DNA from: Owenia fusiformis | Lineage: Eukaryota; Annelida; Polychaeta; Sabellida; Oweniidae | Direction of reading: 5' to 3' | DNA length: 64,000 nt | Assembly (NCBI GenBank): GCA_903813345.2 | Contig: CAIIXF020000002.1 | Span: 24,814,455-24,878,454, forward strand | Shown here: positions 1-12,410 of the stretch, piece by piece | How positions within the stretch are numbered: position 1 is the stretch's first letter | Layout: every line of letters begins with the position of its first letter | Notes under the pieces: model-generated | The model's database searches: none | The model's input: the letters and a program-made list of their open reading frames with translations, nothing else | What the model was told of the DNA's origin: nothing | Program-made: the position numbers and the translations under genes

Positions 1-780
1 CTAGCCGTAAAAATGAAAAATCGCTACATTGTAGCAATTTCGCTGAGATATGGGCCCTGAAAATCATGTAATTTTAGCAAAAAATGAAGAAATAACCTGC
101 AATTTTGACGGAATTTCAGAGGGCTCTCTTTCACCCATGACCCTCCACGGGCCTCTTATGACCATTCTTATACTCATAGAATGGTTGAAAGTGATTTCAA
201 ATCATTGTTTGGCCTACGCAGAACGAAAAAATCGATTCTGTTCTCAAATTCTGCTAGAATATTGGTCTCTGGCCAACTAGCAGACAATTTTAGGCCTCAT
301 ATTAAGGTATGAGTACCGTAATCCAACACCAAATTCGAAAATTCATAACAATACTTTGCACATATGGCGTTCGTGACCAACCATAAAACGCTTACCCCCC
401 ATAGTGTTATATATCAAAATGTACCTGTTCATATAGGGGTTCGATTGATCTACATCAAATTATAGGGAGTCAGGTTACTTTTTGAGATATCAGCGTCCAT
501 TTATTGTGACTCGCGTTTGCTACCACTTCCTCAATTCTGATATGACGGGCAAACGCGTAGTAAACACCTTCACGTCGGAACTATTTTTGACCTACATCGC
601 TATTTTCGTAATTCAAATGAAAGTTGAACTCCTCCTCTTTATTTTGATACCAAATAGTGGCATACTAGGTACCCTAGAAGCAAACTATGGCCTTATTTAG
701 AACAATACCACGAGTTTTTAAATGGACTATATAGGGGTCATACCTTTTGGCGGATGGATATGGAACCTCATACCCTAACG
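1..780. other. Gene-free AT-rich stretch
   Basis: Only short open frames of 60-80 codons occur here. None has splice sites, domain motifs or protein-like composition. I see no repeat or RNA gene. Confidence 0.5.
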
Positions 781-789
781 ACAATTTTG

Positions 790-1262
790 GTAGAAGGCGG
801 CCATTTTGAAAAATGGCCGCCATTTTAACGTTCGAAAAGTAGTGAAGCAATTGTGTTCATATTTGATATGTGAATAATATAAGCATGGTACACTGTCTAA
901 TGACACGTTGGGGAGTAGGCGACCATTTTGAAAAATGGCCACAATTTTTAGGTGTGTTATTTTACCTTTTTCACTATAACTCAAAAGGTAATAGAGCAAT
1001 TTTGAAAAACTAACTACCTTGAAGGATTAATGAAATGATCATGGTGTGATCCAATATATTTGGCTTATATCGTGTGAAAAAATAACTAAGAAAGGATAAA
1101 AATGGCAAAAAACAGGCAGAGGATCTGAAATTCTTGATCACACCTCGCACGTGTTTGCAATTTTGTTGAAAGTTTATATGTGTCTTCTTAGAAGCATACA
1201 TCACTTTCTGATGACAATTTGGCTATAGTGAGCAACCATTTTGAAAATGGTAGCCATTTTGT
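790..1262. repeat. Three degenerate copies of a CCATTTT-GAAA-AATGG hairpin motif
   Basis: Near-palindromes built on CCATTTTGAAAAATGG lie at about 797-821, 918-940 and 1235-1251. The second and third are followed by a shared GTGTGTTATTTTAC string, so the copies belong to one degenerate repeat family. No coding sequence is supported. A short minus-strand open frame across the first two copies is a by-product of the repeats. Confidence 0.6.
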
Positions 1263-2538
1263 GTGTTATTTTACGATTGGATTTGCTAACTTTTTGGCGT
1301 TGCTGTTGTCTAGTTTCTAATCCATTCAGGTTTTTAATCAGTAACAAGTGAAGTTGAACGAATGTGTTCAAGTATCCCCAATACAGATGTTGTTAGAGAT
1401 AAGGTAAATGTGAGTTTTGACCTCATGTTGAGTGCTATTTTATTCAATGAAATTCTTGGTTCTTAATAGATTCAACATCGTGATCATTTGGCGTTTGTAC
1501 GTTTACGTTCTGTTAAGATTATAATTTTATGAATTTTAATAATTTTAAGAAGTTGATAGAGAGATCGCAATACTAGGTACAGCTAGTCGAAGATGACTTT
1601 TAAAATCCCGTCCATGCGTTTGTATATCTGGAAAGTGCAGAGGTTCAGTGGTGCAACAAGTTGAAGTAATACTGTAATTGTTCAGCTTCAGTTCTAAATA
1701 CATTGACCCCCGTCGATTAATGGTTTAAAAAATACGTTGTCTGCAATATGGTTAACTGTGAATTGATATGTGTAATTTCAATGGGACAACGTACACTGAA
1801 TTGACAACGTACACTTGTGATTTTTCAAATTGTAGCCAAAAACGTAAATACTTGTTTAATCTTCAAACGACCTAAATTTTGTAAGTTCGAGAAACATATT
1901 CTCATAAAAACAATCGACACTCGTAGGCGCCAGGGGAACAATTATCAAAGTAAATGTGAAAAAACAACATTTTCCAACCGATAAATTTTGTGGGTAGATT
2001 TACTACGAAAAAGAGCATCTTTTGACGTAATCAGAAAGCTAAAAGTCTTTCGAAGCGAATACTCACGAAATTAAACATGAAATCCTTTATATATAATTCA
2101 GATTAGATTTTTAAGACGTACATCAAATCTACATCATAGTTTTTGTTTCAAATCACTTAATAGTGACACAGTTCATCTGAAGTGTACGACGGTATATTTT
2201 GTCACTGTACGTTGTCTTTGGTTAGGCGTGAACAATAAACCAACACATATTTGATTTGTTAAGTGTGGTGAGTAATTATATGAATTCAGAGATATTTTCA
2301 GACATTTTATACATGTAGTTAAACAATTCAAATTGTATTGTCATATTTTGCCCGTGAATAAAAAATGACATGCAATATTTATGTGTTGGATGTTTTATTG
2401 TTGATTTTATGAAAACTTGAATTGAAAGGTTGACATATTAAGGTAAAATAGTTAACATGGACTTAAATTTCTGACAGGCATCCAGGAATACGGACTACTC
2501 ATCCTAGGCATAGGACATACAGTCCTAAGGAAAATATA
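1263..2538. other. Gene-free stretch with ACAACGTACAC motifs in both orientations
   Basis: The string GACAACGTACAC occurs twice near 1785-1815, and related inverted strings (GTGTACGACGG, GTACGTTGTC) occur near 2180-2217. This could be an old ~430-bp element with short inverted ends, but I could not define a target duplication. No gene is visible. Confidence 0.35.
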
Positions 2539-2639
2539 TCCGATGGACTTATTTTCCTGGTTATGCAAGTCCCTGGACTTATTTTCCTAGGACTTATTGT
2601 CCGACGGACCTGCATTCCTAGGAAAATAAGTCCATCGGA
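2539..2639. repeat. 20-bp perfect inverted repeat with 61-bp loop
   Basis: TCCGATGGACTTATTTTCCT at 2539-2558 is exactly reverse-complemented at 2620-2639. The loop contains further partial copies of GGACTTATTTTCCTAG and GGACTTATTGTCC. The block is a small foldback built from repeated GGACTTATT units. Confidence 0.85.
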
Positions 2640-3754
2640 CGGTTCTAAGCTTACGAGTGTGACCGTATTTCTGTTCCTATAAACAGACGAGGTGAGTACT
2701 TGCTTTTTATGAACACTTTCGAACGTTTTCTTTTTATCCTACTTGATCAATGAATGATACTTGGTAAACTTATAATGCCAGGCATATCACAAGGGGCCTT
2801 AATCAAGAGAAAACGTATTAATATTAGATTGAAGCCGTAAAATCCTAGTTTCCAGCATCTCTGATCAGTTTTTGTTTAACACAACGCAACTCCGAAGAGG
2901 ATGACACATCTTATGTAAAATATATAGCTAGATCTACGAATTAGTCATGAATATTTTAAATAATTTAGCCTGCTTTGTCCAAATATGATACATCTTTGAA
3001 TTTTTGAGAATACGAATGTCACTGGTGCCCCATTATTGGAGAATACGGTTGTGAAACAATCAGTGGGCCGTGTTACACTCGTTTCCATGACATTTCACAA
3101 GCGTATCCTCTGGGAAAAGATAAATCCTTCTCTTGCTCATTCTACGGGGGATCATATAAACTGAGATTTGGAGATCATGTTCAGGTTAGCCATAAAAAGG
3201 TTTGGGATTTGTTTTTTTCTACTGTGATATTAATGATTTGGCTCTAAGGCGAGAAATCTGTACTTTCTGATTGATATTCCATTATGAACAGTTATATTGC
3301 TAAAATAGCTCATGTTTAACATTTTTTTGTTACATTACTATTAAATACAGCATAAACTATATTCAACAAACACAATTTCAAAAAGGATAATATAGAAGTT
3401 AACCTTTATTTTCCATTTTAAGCAGCTGTGCCTCTCATGACTTTCTAAAACAGGTCATATTCGTAGCCTAAGAACCGGTCATACTCCATATACGTGGAAA
3501 CTCTATTAGCCCGTGTTTGTTGAACCTGAAGAAACATATCAATTTTTTGTTAAATAAAGTAAGCAAATTCAATTGCCTGCCTAACTCGTATTTTTTGCAA
3601 GGACTCGGATGGATGGATATTCTGTCATATGACTTGCGGCAAACCTATCATTTCCCATTGGTTAACATGGGAATGTCGATTTTCAAAAATTCATCAAATT
3701 TATCATCAATTTTCGACCTATTGTAATTGAGGAAAAAAATTGAGAAAATTTGGA
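2640..3754. other. Gene-free stretch
   Basis: There is no convincing ORF, RNA gene or repeat. A 69-codon plus-strand frame at 3517-3726 has no supporting motif or splice site. Confidence 0.45.
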
Positions 3755-3902
3755 GGTATTGGAAATAAAGTCAAATTACGTTTCCATCAATAGTATAAGT
3801 ATTTTCATCGCAGGTTAAGTAAATAAAAATTCAAAGGTAAAGAGGCTTTAACACGTAGTTCAATGGGGAAAAAAGGTTGCCAAACTTATGGAGGGGAGTG
3901 TA
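3755..3902 (+). repeat. Solo arm of a dispersed foldback element
   Basis: This stretch, with landmarks GGAAATAAAGTCAA, GCAGGTTAAGTAAATAAAAA, GTTGCCAAACTTATGG and a GGGAGTGTA end, matches the right arm of the complete foldback at 52869-53244 in the same orientation. The matching left arm is absent here, so this is a broken copy. Confidence 0.75.
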
Positions 3903-4651
3903 GATTCGTGGCAAACATATTAATGCATTCGACTCTCGATAGTGCTTGAAAAATTCTACAAGTCCTTTACGGAACCACCTACCTAGACTTTGATTTCTTA
4001 CGTTGTGATGAACGTCAACCGGGAACAATATGACGTCACGTCCTGAGAAAAACCTGCGTGCGCCTTCCCGTTCGCGGTTTACGTTGTAGAAAGTAGAGTA
4101 AGTGATGCTTAACCTCTCTAATATGGATGAACTTCCTGGATACGAGTTTTTTGTTTTCTCGATTTAAACTTACGTTTAAGTCATATTGCGAATTATCATT
4201 GGCACAAAGTTAGACGATTGTCTTGCTTTTAGAAATGCTCTTGGTTTTGGAATTTGATTTTTAAATAAAGCTGTAATTTATGCACTTAGACCATCGCTTT
4301 TGTTACATCGACGTAAATCGTCAAAGTAACATATAATCTGCATTTTCCAAATATTTTGATTTGTCATAATTATCAATTCAGCCTGAATTTTTCCTCCTGT
4401 TTCAATTTGTCTTTTCAAAACTTCAGTAATGTTTGTTATGGTAACGTGTGTTTCCAGTCACGTGATTAATGAAATAACGCTATATTTTCCCGATGACTTA
4501 TGTCTATATAAGTTAATAACTTATATTAAAGTCCTGAGGCCCGGGTATACTGTCATTCATAAAAAGTCAGTCTTATTCTTACCCATTAAGCTTATAAAAA
4601 CAGTCTTATTCGTATACATGTAAGTAATCTAGTAAAAGAATAATATTATAA
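3903..4651. other. Gene-free stretch
   Basis: I see only short open frames and no repeat structure. Confidence 0.4.
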
Positions 4652-4787
4652 GTTATTCAATGATTCGAGTGAAATACAGAAAATATTCTTCCCGAGAAGG
4701 TTGTATTTCACGATGCGCTAGCAGAGTGAAATACAGACGTTCAAGGGAAGAATATTTTCTGTATTTCACGAGAAATCATTGAATAAC
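4652..4787. repeat. Hairpin element, ~42-bp arms
   Basis: Left arm 4652-4693 (GTTATTCAATGATTCGAG then GTGAAATACAGAAAATATTC) is reverse-complemented at 4745-4787 with one small difference. The loop holds two more GTGAAATACA/TGTATTTCAC half-sites. The right flank reads TTTTATTCCATGATTAC, which closely resembles the flank of the hairpin at 5761-5929, so both may belong to one miniature-element family. Confidence 0.85.
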
Positions 4788-5760
4788 GTTTTTATTCCAT
4801 GATTACCCATATAAAACTCGCCTAAATCAAGTCCCTTGGCTTGGGGCCGGAGAAACAGATCAACCTTCTCACCTCAGAGATATTTTACTTCGATATTCCT
4901 TCAAAATCTTTATGGCCTTGTTGTTTGCTTTTTATTGTATTATGCGAGACGTTTGATTTTCTTTCTTTTTTCTTCAATTTCATCAGCTGGAAGTGCAGTG
5001 AAGCGAAACGTTTTTTCGACTTTCGTCTGCCATATTGGATTTTAATTAGTTCATGAAAACAATGTGTATGTTTTAAATTGATTTCTTATATTTACAAAAT
5101 TGCGTTTTTTATCCTAAAATTATTGATTGTGGTGATCACAGTATACGTTTCTGATATTTGAATCAGATATTTATAGCAAAATTCAAAGATAAGCAGCGTT
5201 GGTGTAAAGTAATCGCCATTGATTTTTTTCAGTAACAGTCATATCCTGGATGGAAATCTGGGGCGTTTTTATCCCAACGGTGACGTCATTTTCACTCTGT
5301 ATCCCACGCTAAGTAAGAGGAGGGAAAGTCCCAGAGTTTAAAGATGACAGACATAATTACCTCTCTTGCTTACCACCTTCGTTCGTTCGAATTTCCATCG
5401 GCTAGTAATCAAATACTACACTTCGATGGGATGTTTTAATTGACATAGGCATATTCCGTACACCTTGCTTTATCTTGTTGTGAAATGAGAAGCTATGATA
5501 TTGGTTAACACGCCAGAAATGAACATAATATTATTCGAAGCGTATTTCGAAAATTTTGAAACCGCCATTGATGACGTCATTTGTTTGTCGATTTTTGACC
5601 AATCAGCGACAATGTCATCTCAATACAGATTTACATTATAAGCGTATGTCATCTTTGAACCCTGGTGTTTCTCCCCCTCTTACGCTAAGTGGAAAGTGCG
5701 TGTAAATACAATACATATTTAAGTCACATGGACCAATCAGGTTGCAGGGAATTTCTCCAT
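4788..5760. other. Gene-free stretch
   Basis: Two overlapping ~70-codon plus-strand frames at 4836-5056 show no domain motif or splice support. I call no gene. Confidence 0.4.
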
Positions 5761-5929
5761 CATGGAATAAGTACAGAATATCACATCATTTTGAGTGATA
5801 TCATTTTTATCGCCGAGTTGATAGCAAATATCAACACGAGTGAGCGAAGCGAATGAGTGTTGATATTTGGATCTACGAGGCGATAAAATGATATCACGAG
5901 AAATTATGTGATATTGGGTTTATCCCATG
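5761..5929. repeat. Hairpin element with GAGCGAAGCGAA loop
   Basis: The arms run CATGGAATAA...GATATCA...CGCC...AAATATCAACA on the left and the reverse complement through ATCCCATG on the right (about 5761-5836 and 5859-5929). The loop reads GAGTGAGCGAAGCGAATGAG. This is a miniature foldback with imperfect ~75-bp arms and no coding capacity. Confidence 0.85.
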
Positions 5930-6973
5930 ATTACAATCACCTTGTGATGTTCTGATCCAATTTCCAGGACATTGGCAGACAATATAAACTAGAAATTAGA
6001 ATATCAATTGAATATTTGAAACACTTTATTTTAACAATTAAAAGTAAATAACATGATATAGTTCGTCATTAATACCATTTTTAATCGTAAGTTAGCAGCC
6101 TTCTAATCAAATTATATACACAATCGTAATTCAATACACCAATGAAACTTAAAGAGAATAAATTAATGGACCTATTTTCTCAAAAGAGAATAAATTATCT
6201 GACCTAATTTCCAACAACATTGTGGCGCGAAATGCAAATGTGATATCACACGGATATGCGTGAGATAAACGATATCACACGCATATGAGTTTGATAAACG
6301 ATTTTCTGGAAAATATCACACGGATTTCAATAATATCAGAAATATCAACAGCTGTTATTGTACAGATAACACATTAATCGTGGGATAAACATGTTTATTC
6401 CATAGTTAGCATGATATTCATAGGATAACATGTGAAAATAAAAACGGTATTTTTGTAATCAGTGGTAAAATATGATATTTTTGACAAATTTTCACTTAAC
6501 CATAACATACGTTTTTTTAGCCATGACATACGACGTCGTATGCGATGGTTTATGGATTTTTGCTAACGCATTGCCAATTAAAGTCCATAACCGGTTCTGA
6601 TCTTGACGTCATGTTTTTTCCGGGAAATCTTATTTTGGCACTGAAAGACAATCAGATGAAGATGTGAGTCTGTTGGTATACTGTTTCTGCCAACCAATTA
6701 TAGTGTATTTATTGCATCAATATTCTTAACATTAATATCTTCGGTTTTTACCCCACGGAGTAAGTTAAACCGAACATAGACAAAACCAGTTACAACAAAT
6801 GGTACCTACTATCCCACATATAATTGACTGCCTTACACAACAAATATGTAAGATGCTTCAAAACTGTATTCGACCCGATCAAATATAAATTTGATAAGTA
6901 TTTTAAATATGTGTGATGCCAAGTACCATTCGCATTGGGTAAACATATTCATTTGTGGTAAACATATTCATTT
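5930..6973. other. Gene-free stretch with ATATCACACGG repeats
   Basis: Around 6238-6440 the motif GATATCACACG(G/C) with GATAAACG recurs three or four times and ends near TTTATTCCATAGTTAGCATG. The same vocabulary appears in the intron-10 satellite at 29081-29790, suggesting relatedness. No gene is visible. Confidence 0.45.
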
Positions 6974-7403
6974 GTGGGGTAAGTCACGTGACTTACCGAA
7001 TGATTTTATATAAACCAACGTTCACTGTTTTGATGTGGGGTAAGTCACGTGACTTCGGCCACGTGACTTGCGCCATCTATATATTCAAAGAACTCTGGTG
7101 TGATTCGTGAACACGTATCTTCCATTAAGAAAGGATCGCTTGAAGCCCCATGCCTGTTGCAATGGTCTAATAACTTCTCAAATTCCCCTCTGAATTGTGA
7201 ATATGAATCGTGTTCAAATTCTTTTTCCTCGCTTATTTCATCCATTTTGAAATAATTTCTACGTCACTGGTCACGTGATTTACCGAATGGTTTTATGCTA
7301 CATGCACATGCAGCATGTGTCATTTATGTGGGGTAAGTCACGTGACTTACCGCACATGATTTTATGCGAAAGTAATGTCATTAATTATGTGAGGTAAGTC
7401 ACT
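6974..7403. repeat. ~60-bp repeats carrying GTCACGTGAC palindromes
   Basis: The 20-bp palindrome GGTAAGTCACGTGACTTACC is perfect at 6978-6997 and 7332-7351, partial at 7038-7057 and 7269-7284, and half present at 7392. Unit starts near 6974, 7034, 7266, 7327 and 7387 show a ~60-bp step, interrupted by a block holding a minus-strand ORF. The core GTCACGTGAC is an ideal E-box for bHLH-zip factors of the USF/MITF/TFEB type. Whether it works as a regulatory site is inference. Confidence 0.75.
7045..7245 (-). CDS. Small acidic ORF, unknown function
   Basis: A 66-codon frame begins MDEISEEKEFEHDSY on the minus strand and is rich in Glu/Asp and aromatic residues, with composition unlike the surrounding AT-rich noise. 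It sits exactly between two blocks of the GTCACGTGAC repeats, and its stop lies inside the repeat. There is no signal peptide, membrane segment or recognised domain. It may be a short peptide gene, one exon of a larger gene, or chance. I found no clear splice site, so the level of support is low to moderate. Confidence 0.35.
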   Translation of the reverse strand: MDEISEEKEFEHDSYSQFRGEFEKLLDHCNRHGASSDPFLMEDTCSRITPEFFEYIDGASHVAEVT

Positions 7404-8991
7404 ATATGTCCGTGCTATTTTGTACACTATGATTGTTCGGTAAAAGAACATTGTTTGGTTCTAAAGTGTATTTGTATTTGATGCTTGTTCTAAACATATG
7501 TGTCAACCGTCTTTGTTCGTGTGTGTACATGGACTTAAATATGTGATATTTTACCAAACACTGAATAACATAGACCGCATATACAAGTTCATTTACCGCA
7601 TATATAGGTACATAAATCAAATATAAATGTGTAAAAACAAACAAGTTTATTACGGGTTTCGAATTATTTTAATAGAGTGGAATATCGAATGGTTGTAATC
7701 AAATATAAAAGTGTGAAAATCGAATAAAGATGCAGAAAAATTCCATAACCAATACCCATTGGATCTATTTGTGTAAAGAAAAATAAATGGAAATTACCGA
7801 ATTTGCACTTTAATTTTGCACTTACCTGAAACTCCCACAATGATCATGTGATGAGAACGATATCTTGATAATGAATGTGATTAGGCCTAATATTTTTGTT
7901 TTATGAGTCCAAAGTTTACTCTTATTTTAACGTAGCAATATAATAGGCAGCTGCTGTATTGATTGTCTTTCGAAGAAAAACTAAACCTAACTAGAATTAA
8001 TCATTAACAACGATAATTTAGCCAGTGCAAGTGTGCGCATATACATTTTACTTACACACGTGTAATTTATCAAAAATCGATACCTATGGTGTATAACCAT
8101 GTATAACCATGTTAAATCAATTGACAAAAGAAAAATATAAATTGAAAAATACCAGAACTCGTATTCACCTTTTTCACAAAGTAAAAAAACACTTAATTTC
8201 CGGCGCGCTGATTGGTTATATGCAAATGAGTTAAATCTATGACGTCAATGACTGAAAGTTTTGAAGAATTAGTACAGCCAGCATAGAAATATTTCGAATC
8301 AACTGCAATAAAAAGGATTATACATGCCCAATGGACTAATTATTTTAATCATATATGAAATATGGACGGGCCACTTTCATTCCGAATCTTATTTAATTTG
8401 ATTTAATCAATTTTTGACAGAACTATTGTTTATTAAGACTTGATTCTCAGATCAGCCTCAAATATCTCGTGCGATTGTAAACAACAAATGTAAGTTGCCA
8501 TTTCCGGATCGCATGGCGTTCACTTGCAAGTCGTATTTAAGTTTGATAACAATATTAGTTTGCAGTAAGTCTGATAACAATATTAGTTCCGGAAAGCAGA
8601 ACAAATCGGAACAATAAGTTAAATTGCACCATTGCTTGATTTCATTGTAATCACAAGACGTACATTTATCACATGCTCTGTAAAATTCCAGTAATCTGAT
8701 TGGTTATTTACCGTGTGAGTTTTCCCGTCTCACACGGCCGTCTCACACGTTACTAGAGGCAACCAGTGATAATCAATAGCAACGATGTGACGTCACTGAT
8801 TATATCACTTCTAGCTAAGGAAAACAATATGACGTCATACTATTTCACAAACAAGTACGAATACAACGGTATGACGTCATATTGTTTCAAAGCGAAATCA
8901 AAAATTATAATAGTTACCAGAAGTACTGAACACAATCATAACTGACCAAATCAAAATGCTTCAAAATTCCTAGACATGTGATAAAATCGTC
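7404..8991. other. Gene-free stretch
   Basis: The stretch is AT-rich and holds only short frames, including an unsupported 80-codon minus-strand frame at 7402-7644. A small GTCTCACACG repeat lies near 8725-8750, followed by several TGACGTCA-like sites (8790-8880). No gene is supported. Confidence 0.4.
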
Positions 8992-9130
8992 ATCACACGT
9001 TTCAGCTTATGTGATACAGGAAATATTCCACTCGGGTAACAATGTATCACCACTCAAGCTTCGCTTTCGTGGATGATACAGTATTACCTTTCGTGGAATA
9101 TTTCCTGTATCACATGCTGAAACGTGTGAT
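8992..9130. repeat. Hairpin element with CTTCGCTTTCG loop
   Basis: ATCACACGTTTCAGC and GATACAGGAAATATTCCA on the left (from 8992) are reverse-complemented up to 9130 on the right. The loop contains CAAGCTTCGCTTTCGTGG. The design matches the hairpin at 5761-5929: long arms, a ...GAAGC... loop and a ~140-170 bp total. Confidence 0.85.
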
Positions 9131-9205
9131 AACTGATAGTTTCAGGCGTGACAATGAATTATAAAAATGCAATTTAAAAAATAAACCGCATTCAAGAAAA
9201 CGTTC

Positions 9206-9415
9206 TTAAGGTGGCATATAACCCTGTTTATTTTTTCGTGAAGCCACTCAGTAAGATTATGATTTCTCTGCACCCTGATGTCTAATCAAGATCATTCGAG
9301 TATCTATGTGTTCCTGACACGTTGGGGCATCCGGAAATGACAACGTCTACCCAAAGTTTGCACGTCATATTGACGTAATCTATGAGTGAAATCGGAAAAA
9401 CAAAATAGTGTGATA
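9206..9415 (+). repeat. Left arm of large foldback (pairs with 19432-19650)
   Basis: This arm shares long strings with the reverse complement of 19432-19650, including TTTATTTTTTCGTGAAGCCA, GATCATTCGAGTATCTA and GACAACATCTAC/GACAACGTCTAC. Differences are scattered point changes and short indels, so the two arms diverged some time ago. Confidence 0.85.
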
Positions 9416-10643
9416 TTATTTCAAGATTGTTTTTAATAACAATTTACAAAAATGTTCCCGAGACACAAATCTCTTAAGGTAAGGGTTTGTTTTAAAGTCA
9501 GAAAGCCCCAATGAGACAATACAAATCCAGAGAAAACCCGGAAGACTGCAGATTTCATGCAATGTTTTACGTTCAAGTAAACAAGTAAAGTACATCTAAT
9601 CCCTATATAAAACACTGGCCCACGTGACATGTACTAACATGTTCAAACTGTTTTATGAACCTTTTCAATATGGCATTTGCTTCCGTGCTCTGTATATCCC
9701 TCTACCTGCTTAATAAAGCAATGTTTCTTCAAATTAAATCTTAGCCAAGTAGAATAGAGTCTATGGAACACTTCCACCCATTCTCAATAAGAATGCAAAT
9801 TCCAGGTATGAATCTGACGAAAATTAAAGTAGCTTTGAATGGTTTAAAGTTGATGTATTTTTATTTGAATATATGTTAAGTATCTAAAGTCAAAATATCT
9901 TCATCAATCTCATACCCCTTCATGGAAAAGTCACATGTTGAAGCTTATCTAGTGTTTATTTAAAAAAGTAAGTCTCTGTCATTTACGTTATAGAGAGTTG
10001 TCGTAGCAAGAGACCTATATTTTCATTCAACATATTATTCTCATGTCTGTTTTTGTTCCTAACAATAAGGATATATTTTGTCTTAATACTAAATCATACA
10101 TCAGGCATTTTGAAGAGACATAAGTGGAAAGAATTCACATTGAAGTCAACAATTACATGTGACTTATTATTCCTTTTCAGAAACAAAACCTAAGTGCTAC
10201 ATGTCATTCCAATTTTATAGAAAATCAGTCTGTTAACATTAAATTTATCTTTCTTTTCTGATTAGAAATAGTGTTCAGAATCAATTGATAGCCATATCTT
10301 GGTGTTTGATATGCCATACAAAATTTATTTGAAATTTGTATATCGTTACACCCTTGGTAACGTATATGATCCAAAAATAGTAACACCGTAGAATGAGTCA
10401 TATCATATGTGATCATGGTTAAACCATCAACTGGTGCTTCCTTTATCATGTTTACACTGCATTTTTACCAATAGTAACATTTAAAACAAACATAGTTCAG
10501 TGGACCATCAAGTAACGTAAATGATGGAGAAATTAACTAACTTTTGCAATGGAAACATTAAAGCTAACACACTCATTATTTATGCACAAAACACGCAATG
10601 AATTGATATATTGTCACATACGCTATATGTTGGAATGAATATA
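9416..10643. other. Spacer between foldback arms, no gene
   Basis: I see only short frames. A small string near 9779-9800 (ATTCTCAATAAGAATGCAAA) is inverted near 19388-19410, so pairing with the right side continues in patches. Confidence 0.45.
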
Positions 10644-10793
10644 TACTACTCTAAGAGCGAGGAGGAAAATTCTTAATAAATGGAGTATAGTTGGTTTGGC
10701 AGCATTTTCAGTTAGGGGGAAGTCTTGGATGAAAATTCTACCTAGGTGATAGCTTCACAGAGTGGTACATAATTCTTTTTTTTCAGGGGTTAG

Positions 10794-10823
10794 CCCCCCA
10801 CCCCCCAAAAACACCCCACCCCT
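10794..10823 (-). other. C-rich tract: G-quadruplex motif on the minus strand
   Basis: The C runs CCCCCC-A-CCCCCC followed by CCCC-A-CCCC mirror the G-rich tract in the opposite arm of the foldback element. The reverse complement satisfies a four-run quadruplex pattern. Confidence 0.65.
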
Positions 10824-11205
10824 GTAAAATAATTTTTTCATTCTCAATAACTTTAGATATCTTGATGTTTGTAAGCTTCATACATAGACATTATATATAT
10901 GAATCATTTGAAAATAAATAATGCCAATCACTCCTACAGAATTTGAATTATAGTACAAAGTGTGTACCCTAGGGGGCAAATTCGTGACCCATTTTGTTAC
11001 TATTTAGAGCCTCACTTTTCAATTAGACACTGGAAGACATTGGAAAAATTCATGTGAAGTGCCCAGTAGCATGCCTATGAGCCCTGGAAGGTTCAAACTA
11101 ATTGAATCAGAAGAAGCCAAGAAAAAATTGTTGATTTTTTGAAAATTTTGACATTTTCGAGATGGGTGATTTTGTGTATGACTATAGCTGACGCTTATAG
11201 TTTCT

Positions 11206-12410
11206 AGATCCATCCCTCTTTGATGTTAAATATGGTTTTAAAGTGTAGAACTAAGATGTAAAAAATAATTAAGATGGGTTTTAAGGAAGTTTAAAGTTTT
11301 AAATAAGTCCAAAATTTGAAGAATTGTACAATATCAGGTCTGAATTTACGAATTTCAGGTATGACCTTGAATGACCCTTATGTTTTTTAAATCTGTCCCT
11401 CTTTGTTGATATTTATGGTTTTTTAGTAACAAACTAAGCTGTAAAATATAATTTAGATGGATTTTAAGAAGGTTTAATGATTTTAACAAGTCAAAATTTA
11501 AAGAATTGTACTATATCAGGTCTGAATTTATGAATTTCAGGTTAGACCTAGGGTAAGCCTTATATTTTTTACATCAGTCCCTCTTTGATTATATGTATTG
11601 TTTTGTAGTGTGGAACTAAGACGTAAAAACAATTAAGATGGATTTTAAGAAGGTTTTAGGATTTTCACAAGTTCAAAATTTGAAAAATTGTACAATATTA
11701 GGTCTGCAATTAACACATTTCAAGTATAACCTTGGTTGGTTCTCATGTTTTTTACACCTATCCCTTTTTCATGATATATTTGGTTTAGTAGTGTTGAAAT
11801 AATATGTATAACATAATCTGGATGGGTTTTAAAAAAACTAAATGTTTTAAACAAGTTCAAAATCTTGGCGAATTGTACAATATCAGATCTGAAATTAACA
11901 GATTTCAAGTATAACCTTTGTTGGCCCTTATGTTTTAAACATCCCTTTTTGATGATATATATGGTTTAGCAGTGTGGATCTAAAAGGTAAAACATAATTA
12001 AAATGGGTTTTAAGGAGGTTTAAGGTTTTAAACAAGTTCAAAACTTGACAAATTGTACAATTAAACCTGAAATAAACAAATTTCAGGTATGGCGTTAGAT
12101 GAGCCTTATGCTTTTTACATATATCTCTCTATGATAACATATATGGTTTTGCAGTATGGAACTAAAGTGTAAATCATAATTTAGATGGGTTTTAAGGAAA
12201 TTTTAGGTTCTAAAGAGGTTCAAAACTTGACAAATTGTACAATATCGTATCAGGTCTGAAATTATCAAATTTCAGGTATAGATTTGAATAATCCTCATTC
12301 TCTTGACATTCTAAACCTCTTTGATGATTTACATGGTTCTGTAGTGTGGGACTAAAATGTAAAACATAATTTAGGAATTTTGGGTTTTAAGGAAGTTTAA
12401 CCCTAATGTC
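11206..12410 (+). repeat. Left tandem array, ~183-bp monomer, 6-7 units
   Basis: Landmark strings (TCCCTCTTTGATGAT..., a TATGGTTT core, ...ACTAAGATGTAAAA, ...GATGGGTTTTAAGGAAGTTT, ...TTGTACAATATCAGGTCTGAA) recur from starts near 11206, 11389, 11571, 11753, 11936, 12121 and 12310. The spacing is 182-189 bp. Units are diverged by substitutions and small indels. Open frames inside are short and not conserved between units, so the array is non-coding. Confidence 0.85.
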
